A stretch of 64,000 bases of DNA, from assembly GCA_045106815.1 (NCBI GenBank), contig JBGCFG010000016.1, positions 32,417-96,416 on the forward strand, written 5' to 3'. Positions 25,811 through 33,844 of the stretch are shown here, piece after piece (within the stretch, counting starts at the first letter, position 1; every line of letters starts with the position of its first letter). This DNA comes from JAUIAI01 sp045106815 (GTDB lineage: Bacteria > Pseudomonadota > Gammaproteobacteria > Burkholderiales > Burkholderiaceae_E). Under the pieces are notes generated by a model, which worked only from the letters and a program-made list of their open reading frames with translations, was not told the origin of the DNA and ran no database searches. The translations under genes and the position numbers were made by a program.

Positions 25811-27394
25811 ATGCACACCGCAGAGCACGCGGTTAACACCCCCGACAAACCCGCGATCATCATGGCCAGTTCCGGTCGTGTCATCACGTATCGGGAACTG
25901 GACGGGCGCTCAAATCAATTTGCCCATTGTTTGCGAGACTGTGGCCTGAAGCGGCTGGATCACTACTCAGTCTTCATGGAGAACAACAGTACCTATCTGG
26001 AGACCAACTGCGCTGGCGAACGTAGTGGCCTGTACTTCACCTGCATCAATTCCTGGCTCACGGCAGGAGAAGTCGCCTACATACTGACCAACAGTGAATC
26101 GCGAGTACTCGTGACTTCACACGCGAAGCTACCTGTCGCTCTGGAGGCACTCAGTCAGGTATCAGCCGTCACGCATTGCTTCGTCGTGGATTACGAAGGT
26201 GATCAGGCGTCGCTACAGGCACTTAAGCCAGAAGGCGCAGCATATGAGTTGCAGCAGTATGAAGAGGCACTGGTGCCTTATCCGACGACGGCGATTGCAG
26301 ACGAATCACTGGGTACTTCAATGCTGTATTCGTCGGGTACAACGGGGCATCCCAAAGGCATTCTCAGACCCTTGCCTGAGCAGCCCCCGAGTGAACCTTT
26401 GCCCCTGCACACTTTCCTGCTTGATTTGTTCCAGTACCGCACGGGCATGACTTATTTGTCACCTGCACCGCTCTATCATGCCGCGCCTAATGCGGCTGTT
26501 GCGCTAGTGCTCAGAATCGGTGGGACGATCATTCTGATGGAGCGCTTTGATCCTCTGGCATATCTCGAACTCGTTGAGCGTTACCAGGTAACACATAGTC
26601 AACTCGTGCCAACGATGTTCAGCCGCATGATCAAATTGCCGCCAGAAGATCGGCAAAGGTTTGATCTAAGTTCGCTTGAAGTTGCAATTCATGCGGCCGC
26701 TCCGTGCCCGGTGCCTATCAAGGAGCAAATGATCCAATGGTGGGGCCCGATTATTCACGAGTACTACGGCGCAACAGAAGGGTTAGGGTTTACCGCATGC
26801 AATACAGAAGAATGGCTAGCGCACAAAGGCAGCGTTGGCAAAGTGCTGTTGGGTGATCTGCACGTGCTGGACCAGGATGGCCAGCCGAGCAAGCCCGGCG
26901 AACCCGGTGAGATCTGGTTCAAGACGGCGACGCCGTTTGAATACTTTAACGACCCAAAACGCACCCGCGAAGCACAGTCCAGCGATGGGCAGATGAGTAC
27001 TGTGGGTGACATTGGTTACGTTGATGACGACGGATTTCTCTATCTGACTGATCGCGCAAGCTTCATGATTATTTCCGGTGGCGTGAATGTGTATCCGCAG
27101 GAGGCGGAAGATCTGCTGATCTCACACGTCAAAGTTCAAGATGCTGCCGTCTTTGGCATCCCCAATGAAGACCTGGGCGAAGAGGTGAAAGCGGTCATAC
27201 AGGTGTTAGCACCCTACGAGGCTTCTGATGCACTGGCGGAGGAACTGATTGCGTATTGCAAGGAACACCTTGCCACGGTGAAATGCCCGCGTTCAATTGA
27301 TTTCATGGATGAACTGCCGCGCCTGCCCACCGGTAAGCTGTATAAGCGCGGTTTGCGTGATAAGTACTGGCAGGGGCATGAGTCCAAGATTTGA
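25811..27394 (+). CDS. AMP-dependent acyl-CoA synthetase/ligase
   Basis: 527 residues of the ANL superfamily. Present are the P-loop-like motif TSMLYSSGTTGHPKGI, the YGATEG motif, the adenylate-binding stretch DIGYVDDDGFLYLTDRASFMIISGGVNVYPQEAE and the catalytic lysine in LPRLPTGKLYKRGL. It activates a carboxylic acid to its CoA thioester via an acyl-AMP. A strong AGGAGGAG ribosome-binding site stands before the ATG, and the P450 gene ends 28 bases upstream, so the two are likely co-expressed. The chain length or ring type of the acid is not evident. Related enzymes act on medium- and long-chain or cyclic acids. Confidence 0.92.
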   Translation: MHTAEHAVNTPDKPAIIMASSGRVITYRELDGRSNQFAHCLRDCGLKRLDHYSVFMENNSTYLETNCAGERSGLYFTCINSWLTAGEVAYILTNSESRVLVTSHAKLPVALEALSQVSAVTHCFVVDYEGDQASLQALKPEGAAYELQQYEEALVPYPTTAIADESLGTSMLYSSGTTGHPKGILRPLPEQPPSEPLPLHTFLLDLFQYRTGMTYLSPAPLYHAAPNAAVALVLRIGGTIILMERFDPLAYLELVERYQVTHSQLVPTMFSRMIKLPPEDRQRFDLSSLEVAIHAAAPCPVPIKEQMIQWWGPIIHEYYGATEGLGFTACNTEEWLAHKGSVGKVLLGDLHVLDQDGQPSKPGEPGEIWFKTATPFEYFNDPKRTREAQSSDGQMSTVGDIGYVDDDGFLYLTDRASFMIISGGVNVYPQEAEDLLISHVKVQDAAVFGIPNEDLGEEVKAVIQVLAPYEASDALAEELIAYCKEHLATVKCPRSIDFMDELPRLPTGKLYKRGLRDKYWQGHESKI

Positions 27395-27597
27395 TCAGTG
27401 CTCGCCACTAGAGCCATTAGCAGTGCAACGGGGCACCATGAGATTGCAGCAGCGTCGAGGGGTGCACAGGTCAAGGGCACTCATTGCCTCGCAATGGTTC
27501 ATTGAGCCGTATACCGATAAGTGGAATGATTGACCGAAACGAGTTTCATCAAGCTGCAGTATGCTTCACCCACAATTGATCCAGGAGGCTATCAATC

Positions 27598-28476
27598 ATG
27601 CAGAAATCTATGAGTTCTATTCGTTCCATCCGTTCTACCGTGCAGTCAGTAGCCTTGGCTACAACTTGTGCATTTGCCCTGAGTGGACCTGCAATTGCTC
27701 AGGACAAACTGGTGGCTGGCGTGGACGGCACATTCGCCCCCCATGCAATGCCCAAGCTCGGTGGTGGTGTTGAAGGGTTTAACATCGACATGATTGAGGC
27801 AATCGGCAAAAAGATCGGTCAGCCAATTGAAGTCTTTGCGGGTGAATTTTCCGGGCTGATTCCTGGCATGAATGCGGGCAAAATTAGTTTTGTGGGCGCG
27901 CCAACCACCGTGACCCCGGAACGCGCCAAGAGCTTGCTTTTCACCGAGGGCTACCTGAATACTTACTACCAATTCGTTGTGCCAGCGGGTAAGCCCGATG
28001 TCACCACATTGGACCAGCTCAAGGGTATGACCATCTCTGTCAACAAGGGCTCGGCTTACGACAAATGGGGGCAAACCAACAAAGAAAAGTATGGTTTTGA
28101 GATCGCGGCATTTCCCACCAATGCTGATGCGGTGCAAGCGCTCATTTCGGGTCGTGCCGATGCGCACATTTCCGGTAACACAGTGGCAGCTTACTCCGTG
28201 ACCAAAGCCAAGGACAAAATGAAACTGGCGACACTGGTTGTCGATGATGGTCGGGTCTGGGGCGCGGCATTCCGAAAGGAAGACGCGGCGCTACGCAATC
28301 AGGTTGAAGAGGCCATCGAATGCTTAAAGCAAGACGGCACGCTGTCAGCCCTGTCTGAGAAGTGGTTTGGCGTAAAACCGACGGCGGAGCAGGCACAGAA
28401 CAAAGTCTTTCCAGGCTACGGCGTGCCTGGCATGGATGGCTATGATCCCACGCCCAGCAAAGCGAACTGCTCCTGA
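27598..28476 (+). CDS. Polar amino-acid type ABC transporter, periplasmic binding protein (family 3)
   Basis: 292 residues with a signal peptide (cut after GPAIAQ) and the SBP family 3 fold: FNIDMIEAIGKKIGQPIEVF, FSGLIPGMNAGKISFVGAPTTVTPERAKSLLFTEGYLNTYYQFVV, KGSAYDKWG and AVQALISGRADAHISGNTVAAYSV. It opens a four-gene importer operon (binding protein, ATPase, two permeases) that runs straight into a hydantoin-racemase-like gene, suggesting that the cargo is a hydantoin, carbamoyl-amino acid or amino acid. An AGGAGG ribosome-binding site precedes the ATG. Confidence 0.92.
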   Translation: MQKSMSSIRSIRSTVQSVALATTCAFALSGPAIAQDKLVAGVDGTFAPHAMPKLGGGVEGFNIDMIEAIGKKIGQPIEVFAGEFSGLIPGMNAGKISFVGAPTTVTPERAKSLLFTEGYLNTYYQFVVPAGKPDVTTLDQLKGMTISVNKGSAYDKWGQTNKEKYGFEIAAFPTNADAVQALISGRADAHISGNTVAAYSVTKAKDKMKLATLVVDDGRVWGAAFRKEDAALRNQVEEAIECLKQDGTLSALSEKWFGVKPTAEQAQNKVFPGYGVPGMDGYDPTPSKANCS

Positions 28477-28484
28477 TTGCCGCA

Positions 28485-29249
28485 ATGGCATTGAGCGAGT
28501 CAAAGGTGGCGCCTGCGGGCGCCATTTTGCAGATCAAAGGATTGCACAAACACTTCGGATCAACTGAAATCTTGCAAGGTATCGATTTGACTGTCCGAGC
28601 GGGAGAACTGGTGTTTATCATCGGCCCGTCAGGTTCTGGTAAATCAACGATGCTGCGTTGTTGTAATCGGCTGGAAGAACCCAGCAGCGGCGACATCCTG
28701 ATTGAGGGGACTAATCTGATGGCGCCTTCGACTGACATCAATGCGATCCGCCAGCGGATCGGCATGGTGTTTCAGTCTTTCAATCTTTACCCGCACCTCA
28801 ACGCGCTGGGCAATGTCGCATTGGCCCTTCGCAAAGTGATGAAGCTACCGAAAGATCAGGCTGAGGCGCAGGCGCTGGAGGCACTCACCCAGGTTGGCCT
28901 GGCGGACAAAACGCAGAACTTCCCCTCTCAATTGTCTGGTGGGCAGCAACAACGAGTGGCAATTGCCAGAGCCCTGGCATTGAAGCCTGTGGTCATGCTC
29001 TTTGATGAGCCGACTAGTGCACTGGATCCCGAGCTAGTTGGTGGCGTGTTGAAAGTCATGCGTGAGATGCGCGAATCAGGGATGACCATGCTGGTGGTTA
29101 GCCATGAAATGCGCTTTGCAAGACAGGCAGCAGACCGTATCGTGTTTATGGACAAGGGGGAGATACTGGAGGAAGGGCCGCCCGATCAGTTCTTCGGTGA
29201 AACCCGCCATCCCAGGGTAAAGGAATTCTTATCGAGCCTGGATCATTGA
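28485..29249 (+). CDS. Polar amino-acid type ABC transporter ATP-binding protein (GlnQ-like)
   Basis: 254 residues with Walker A (GPSGSGKST), the Q-loop region MVFQSFNLYPHLNALGNV, the signature LSGGQQQRVAIARAL, Walker B (VVMLFDEPTSALDPE) and the switch histidine in VVSHEMRFA. This is the GlnQ/HisP class that drives polar amino-acid import. It starts 8 bases after the binding-protein stop codon. Eighteen extra residues at the N-terminus precede the usual IQIKGLHKHFG-type start. Confidence 0.94.
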   Translation: MALSESKVAPAGAILQIKGLHKHFGSTEILQGIDLTVRAGELVFIIGPSGSGKSTMLRCCNRLEEPSSGDILIEGTNLMAPSTDINAIRQRIGMVFQSFNLYPHLNALGNVALALRKVMKLPKDQAEAQALEALTQVGLADKTQNFPSQLSGGQQQRVAIARALALKPVVMLFDEPTSALDPELVGGVLKVMREMRESGMTMLVVSHEMRFARQAADRIVFMDKGEILEEGPPDQFFGETRHPRVKEFLSSLDH

Positions 29250-29261
29250 GCGGCCAAAGCC

Positions 29262-29939
29262 ATGAACCTTGAAAAACTGGTCGAGACGTTTTTCAATCTC
29301 GAGGTCATGCAGCAGTATTGGCCCAAGATAGTTGAGGGCTTTTTTGTCACCGTGTGGCTGGCTGTTCTGATTGTGATTACGGGCTTGACGGTTGGTCTGA
29401 TTCTCGCGGTGATCAGGTCGTTCCGAATCCGCCTGGTCAACTTCTTCGTGGTCATCTTCGTCGATGTGATGCGTGCGGTTCCGCCACTGGTCATCATTAT
29501 CGTTCTGTATTTTGCTCTGCCCGGCGTGGGCATACGCCTCTCTGGTTTTGCCTCAACCTGGCTCGCGTTGTCGGCCGTGTTGGCTGCGTTTGCCGAAGAG
29601 ATATTCTGGGCGGGTATTCTCGCCGTCCCGAAAGGACAGATTGAAGCAGCACGCTCCACCGGGCTCACACGACTGCAAAGCGTGGTCAATGTCGTGCTGC
29701 CGCAGGCTGTGCGGATGACTATCGCGCCGCTCACCAACCGAACTATTGCGATCACCAAAGGGACGGCTCTTGGCTCAGTGGTGGCTGTCAGTGAGATTCT
29801 CTATCAGGCTCAGGCGGCTTACTCGTTTTCGTACAACCCTTCACCGTTAACGCTAGGTGCGCTGGCTTATCTTGTGTTGTTTATCCCCGTGGTGTGGTTG
29901 GGCCGCTGGATTGAAACCCGGTTTGCGTGGCGCCCATGA
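29262..29939 (+). CDS. Polar amino-acid type ABC transporter permease
   Basis: 225 residues with about five membrane helices. The cytoplasmic EAA-type loop reads AGILAVPKGQIEAARSTGLTRLQSVVNVVLPQAVR, the contact site for the ATPase. Together with the next gene it forms the membrane pore. Its stop overlaps the next start (ATGA). The first residues (NLEKLVETFFNLEVMQQYWP) resemble those of the second permease, showing an old duplication. Confidence 0.93.
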   Translation: MNLEKLVETFFNLEVMQQYWPKIVEGFFVTVWLAVLIVITGLTVGLILAVIRSFRIRLVNFFVVIFVDVMRAVPPLVIIIVLYFALPGVGIRLSGFASTWLALSAVLAAFAEEIFWAGILAVPKGQIEAARSTGLTRLQSVVNVVLPQAVRMTIAPLTNRTIAITKGTALGSVVAVSEILYQAQAAYSFSYNPSPLTLGALAYLVLFIPVVWLGRWIETRFAWRP

Positions 29940-30607
29940 ACGAACTCATTGATAACTTCTTTAATCTTGAGATTTTGCGCCAGACCTGGCCGTTTCTGCT
30001 GGCCGGTGTTTGGGTCACGATCAAGATATGTTTTCTTGTGATCCCGCTGGGGCTGGCTGGCGGCTTGGCACTGTCGCTTGCCTCGACGAGCCGGTATCGC
30101 GCAATTCGTTGGCTCGCGGTCATTTACACCGACTTCTTCCGCGCGTTTCCGCCCCTGGTACTTTTGCTGTTCGTCGCGTTCGGTTTGCCATTCCTGGGGA
30201 TCGATCCGGGTGCAGTCGGTTCGGTCGCGATTGCGTTCCTGCTCAATACCTCCAGCTACTACGGCGAAGTGTTTCGGGCTGGTATTGAAAGTGTTCCCAA
30301 TGGCCAGATCGAAGCTGCTCGCTCTACCGGCTTAAGCAAGGGGCAAACGATGGGGCATGTCGTCTTGCCGCAGGCAGTTCGTAACGTACTACCCGATTTG
30401 GTGGGTAATACGCTGGAGGTGATTAAGCTCACCTCCCTGGCGAGTGTTGTCGCGCTGCCCGAGTTGCTTTTTGCGGCACGCTCCGCCCAGTCTGTTACCT
30501 ATAACGCCACGCCGGTAATCGCCGCGGGGCTCATTTACCTCGTCTTGCTTTGGCCGCTGGTAAGATGGCTGTCGCGTTTGGAGCACCGCCAAATAGCGCT
30601 GAACTAG
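29936..30607 (+). CDS. Polar amino-acid type ABC transporter permease, second subunit
   Basis: 223 residues from the ATG at 29936, which overlaps the previous stop as ATGA; a GTG at 29927 is also possible. Five predicted helices and the loop AGIESVPNGQIEAARSTGLSKGQTMGHVVLPQAVRNVLPDLVGN identify it. It pairs with the preceding permease. The racemase gene starts 19 bases later, behind an AAAAGGAGG site. Confidence 0.93.
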   Translation: MNELIDNFFNLEILRQTWPFLLAGVWVTIKICFLVIPLGLAGGLALSLASTSRYRAIRWLAVIYTDFFRAFPPLVLLLFVAFGLPFLGIDPGAVGSVAIAFLLNTSSYYGEVFRAGIESVPNGQIEAARSTGLSKGQTMGHVVLPQAVRNVLPDLVGNTLEVIKLTSLASVVALPELLFAARSAQSVTYNATPVIAAGLIYLVLLWPLVRWLSRLEHRQIALN

Positions 30608-30626
30608 CTCATCAAAAGGAGGGCAC

Positions 30627-31283
30627 GTGTCCAAACGATTGCTGGTGATTAACCCGAATTCCACTGTCGCAGTCACGGACGGTATTGATAAAGCCTGTCA
30701 GCCCTTTCGCGTTGCTGGTGGTCCGGAGATAGAGTGCGTCACCCTCGCCGAAGGCCCGCCTGGGATTGAAACCCAAGGTCACGTTGATGGCGTTGTCGGC
30801 CCGTTGCTTCAACTCGTTGAGTCAAGAGCAGATTGCGATGCGTTTGTGATTGCCTGCTACAGCGACCCGGGGCTTCATGCATGCCGTGAGGCCAGCGGTA
30901 AACCGGTGCTGGGGATTTCCGAATCTGGCATTCTGACAGCGCTCACGCTCGGCCAGCGCTTTGGTGTCATTGCTATTTTGCCCGGATCTATCCCTCGGCA
31001 TCTGAGATACGTGGGTGCGATGGGTGTGACCGATCGGCTGGCGGGAGAGCGACCTTTGGGTCTGAAGGTTACTGAGCTATCAGATGCCACGCGTACCTTT
31101 GAGCGTATGGTGCAAACCGGTATCAAGCTTCGCGATACTGATGGGGCTAATGTGCTTGTTATGGGCTGCGCCGGCATGGCTGCCTACCGCGATGACTTGT
31201 CCGCAGAAACCGGCCTGCCGGTCGTTGAGCCTACCCAGGCCGCCGTCACAATGGCGATTGGGCGGCTTCAAATGGGGTGGTAG
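30627..31283 (+). CDS. Asp/Glu/hydantoin racemase family protein
   Basis: 218 residues. The family's two active-site cysteines are present: Cys77 in AFVIACYSDPG and Cys181 in VLVMGCAGMAAY. N-terminal VINPNSTVAVTDGI is typical of hydantoin and AroM-like racemases. It should interconvert the D and L forms of 5-substituted hydantoins or a related C-alpha-acidic substrate by two-base chemistry. It follows the ABC importer directly (GTG start with GGAGG) and is convergent with the carbamoylase, so the three hydantoin enzymes stand together. An allantoin-type racemase is the main alternative. Confidence 0.85.
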   Translation: MSKRLLVINPNSTVAVTDGIDKACQPFRVAGGPEIECVTLAEGPPGIETQGHVDGVVGPLLQLVESRADCDAFVIACYSDPGLHACREASGKPVLGISESGILTALTLGQRFGVIAILPGSIPRHLRYVGAMGVTDRLAGERPLGLKVTELSDATRTFERMVQTGIKLRDTDGANVLVMGCAGMAAYRDDLSAETGLPVVEPTQAAVTMAIGRLQMGW

Positions 31284-31310
31284 TACAACAAAGCCGCTAG
31301 TCGTTAGCGG
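31280..31310 (-). terminator. Intrinsic terminator of the hydantoinase-carbamoylase unit
   Basis: Read on the minus strand, CCGCTA pairs with TAGCGG around a 5-base loop and is followed by CTTTGTTGT. The stem includes the carbamoylase stop codon. It separates this unit from the convergent racemase gene. Confidence 0.6.
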
Positions 31311-32244
31311 GCGTTACTTCTACACCCACCCGTTCGGTGATGAGTTTGTAGTGCTCGGGCCGGCGATGCGCCGCGAGATTGAACATAGTCTTGCGCAAAT
31401 TGTCGCCGAGTGAGAGGTCAGCATTGGCGACAATAACCTCGTCGTCTTCCGATACGCTTTTGGCGACAATTTCTCCGGTGGGTGCCACAATGACAGAGTG
31501 GCCAAACATCCGAAAGCCATCTTCAAAGCCGCACTTGGCTGTTTCAACTAACCAAACTGCGTTTTGAAACGCCATTGACTGCGCCATGATCAGGTGATGG
31601 TGAACCCGTAGAGCGGGCGGCTCTGGATAGTGCAGGTTCTCTGTCGGTGTATTGAAGCCGAGCGTAATGATCTCCGCACCCTGCAAGCCAAGAACCCGAA
31701 ACGCCTCAGGCCAACGGCGGTCGTTGCAAATGAGCATGCCGGCAACGGTATCCATAAAGCGGTAAACCGGAAAACCCAGGTTACCTACTTCAAAATACTT
31801 CTTCTCAAGGTGTTGAAACGCGGCCTCGGGTTTGTGGTCCGCATGGCCCGGCAAATGTACCTTGCGATACTTGCCGATAATCTCGCCTTTTGGGTTGACG
31901 AGAATGGCCGTGTTGAAGTGTCGTGGTTTTTCGCCGTCACTGACCAGCTCAGCGAAACCCAGGTAAAAGCCAACCCCAAGTTTGATGGCCTCATCGAACA
32001 GTGGCTGCGTGACCGGCGACGGCATGGAAGCTTCGAAGTATTTGTCGTCTACCTCCGCATCGTTGTCCATCCAGTATCGCGGAAAGAACGTCGTAAGCGC
32101 CAACTCGGGAAAAACGATGAAGCGCGCGCCGCGGGCAGCCGCTTCTCTCATGAGCTCGACCAGCCGCACGACAACCGACGCGCGCGAATCAGCCAGGTTT
32201 ACCGGTCCAAGCTGGGCTGAGGCGATCACCATTTGACGTTTCAT
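31297..32244 (-). CDS. N-carbamoyl-D-amino-acid hydrolase (D-carbamoylase), nitrilase superfamily
   Basis: 315 residues, close to the length of characterised D-carbamoylases. The Glu-Lys-Cys triad is Glu47 (FIVFPELAL), Lys128 (GKYRKVHLPGH) and Cys173 (MLICNDRRWPE), matching the family positions almost exactly. The histidines in HADHKPEAAF and RVHHHLIMAQSMA are also family features. It hydrolyses N-carbamoyl-D-amino acids to the D-amino acid, carbon dioxide and ammonia in the cytoplasm. The hydantoinase gene lies 36 bases upstream on the same strand, and a terminator overlaps its stop. Confidence 0.9.
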   Translation of the reverse strand: MKRQMVIASAQLGPVNLADSRASVVVRLVELMREAAARGARFIVFPELALTTFFPRYWMDNDAEVDDKYFEASMPSPVTQPLFDEAIKLGVGFYLGFAELVSDGEKPRHFNTAILVNPKGEIIGKYRKVHLPGHADHKPEAAFQHLEKKYFEVGNLGFPVYRFMDTVAGMLICNDRRWPEAFRVLGLQGAEIITLGFNTPTENLHYPEPPALRVHHHLIMAQSMAFQNAVWLVETAKCGFEDGFRMFGHSVIVAPTGEIVAKSVSEDDEVIVANADLSLGDNLRKTMFNLAAHRRPEHYKLITERVGVEVTPAND

Positions 32245-32280
32245 CTTTGACTCTCCAGGGGAATACTGTTTGTGATGAGT

Positions 32281-33750
32281 TCAGCGCGGCAGGGGCGTCT
32301 GCCACTCATCGAGCTGTGCCATTTCAGGCACTTGTTTACCGATCGGCCGCGCGGAGTCTGCAATGTCACGGGCCAGATACTGACCGCGGCCTCGCTCGGC
32401 GTTCAATTGGCCGTCGTGCACAATAACGTCACCGCGAGACAGCACGGTGACAGGCCAGCCAGTGAGGTCGCGCCCTTCATACGGGGTGTAACCCACAGCA
32501 TCGTGGAGCATCTCAGCCGTGATGTGTCGTTTGGCGTTCGGGTCCCACATGGCGAGGTCTGCATCTGATCCAACCGCGATCTCGCCTTTGCGAGGATAGA
32601 GACCATAAATTTTGGCGTGTTGAGTGGAGGTTAGGTCTACAAACGCTTGCAACGACATACGGCCCTTCCCAACGCCTTCTGTAAACAGCAATGGCAGTCT
32701 TAACTCTAGTCCGGGTACGCCGTTGGCGACATCCTTGAAGGTTGTTTTATCGCCCTTAGGGAGCTTGCCACTCGCATCGTTGCGATAAGGCGCATGGTCT
32801 GACGAATACACCGCAAGGGTGCCATCGTGCATGCCGGCCCAGCAAGCCTCTTGAGCAGCTTCATCCCTTGGAGGTGGGCTGCAACAGAACATAGCGCCAT
32901 CGAGTCCGCCGCGGTCAAGGTCTTTGCTGGTGAGAAATAAGTATTGCGGGCAGGTCTCCCCGTAGACTTTGAGCCCGCGGGCGCGCGCCTGGCGAATCGC
33001 CTCAATGCCTTCAATGGTTGAGACATGAACAATCAGTATTGGCGTATCAACAAGCTCTGCGAGCGTGATGATTCGATTGATGGCCTCGGCCTCAGCACCA
33101 CGGGTATGACAGATGGCGTGGTATCGCGGCAGAGTGTTTCCCGCTTTCACCATCTTGCCCGCGAGCCAGCCGATCATTCCGTGGTTTTCTGCATGCACCA
33201 TGGTCAGTGCACCATGAGCGCGCGCGACTGAGAGCACATCCAGAATCTCCTCGTCGGTAAGCTTCATGCGGTCGTAAGTCATGAATAGCTTGAATGACCG
33301 TAGCCCCTGACCGATGGCTTCGGGCAAATGACTTTCAATAGTTTGCTCTGAGGGGTTGGCGACGATCAAATGAAATGCGTAATCAATCACGGCTTTTGCC
33401 GCGGCGCGCCGATGATAGTCATCAAGCACTTCCGGAATCAGCATGCCGCGGTGTTGCGCAGCAAACGAAAGCGTGGTGGTCGTACCCCCGAACGCCGCTG
33501 AGACCGTTGCACTGTAAAAGTCATCGGCGCACATGATCCCAAAACTCGAAACCTGCTCGATATGGACATGGCTATCAATGCCACCCGGCATAACGAGTTG
33601 CCCTGCTGCGTCAAGCGTCTGCGAGGCCTGACCGTCGATCTGACCGATAGCGGCGATTTTGCCGTCTCGGATCGCCAGGTCACCCGGGACCGTTTCACTG
33701 GTGGTTACCAGTTGACCATTACGAATGATCAGGTCGTAGTGTTCACTCAT
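32281..33750 (-). CDS. hydA: Dihydropyrimidinase / D-hydantoinase
   Basis: 489 residues from the ATG at 33750, which has GGGAGG eight bases upstream; the longer frame adds a non-homologous leader. Metal ligands are His61 and His63 (GGIDSHVHIE), the carboxylated Lys154 (LRSFKLFMTYD), His186 (MVHAENHG), His242 (LIVHVSTIEG) and the Asp of VYSSDHAPY. It opens 5,6-dihydropyrimidines or 5-monosubstituted hydantoins to N-carbamoyl acids. With the D-carbamoylase downstream and a racemase opposite, D-hydantoinase use is more likely than pyrimidine breakdown alone; no dihydropyrimidine dehydrogenase is present in the window. Confidence 0.92.
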   Translation of the reverse strand: MSEHYDLIIRNGQLVTTSETVPGDLAIRDGKIAAIGQIDGQASQTLDAAGQLVMPGGIDSHVHIEQVSSFGIMCADDFYSATVSAAFGGTTTTLSFAAQHRGMLIPEVLDDYHRRAAAKAVIDYAFHLIVANPSEQTIESHLPEAIGQGLRSFKLFMTYDRMKLTDEEILDVLSVARAHGALTMVHAENHGMIGWLAGKMVKAGNTLPRYHAICHTRGAEAEAINRIITLAELVDTPILIVHVSTIEGIEAIRQARARGLKVYGETCPQYLFLTSKDLDRGGLDGAMFCCSPPPRDEAAQEACWAGMHDGTLAVYSSDHAPYRNDASGKLPKGDKTTFKDVANGVPGLELRLPLLFTEGVGKGRMSLQAFVDLTSTQHAKIYGLYPRKGEIAVGSDADLAMWDPNAKRHITAEMLHDAVGYTPYEGRDLTGWPVTVLSRGDVIVHDGQLNAERGRGQYLARDIADSARPIGKQVPEMAQLDEWQTPLPR

Positions 33751-33844
33751 CGCCTCGCCTCCCGCTGTTATCTGCGCCCCATTATGCCGGACCACGAGAC
33801 GGCATTTATTTGACGCCTAGGGTGGCTGCTCTACACTCGCGTGC

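Noticed and set aside
28142..28765. Long minus-strand ORFs under the ABC transporter genes and other antisense ORFs
   Set aside because: They lie opposite well-supported genes, have no recognisable motif and reflect codon bias of the true strand.
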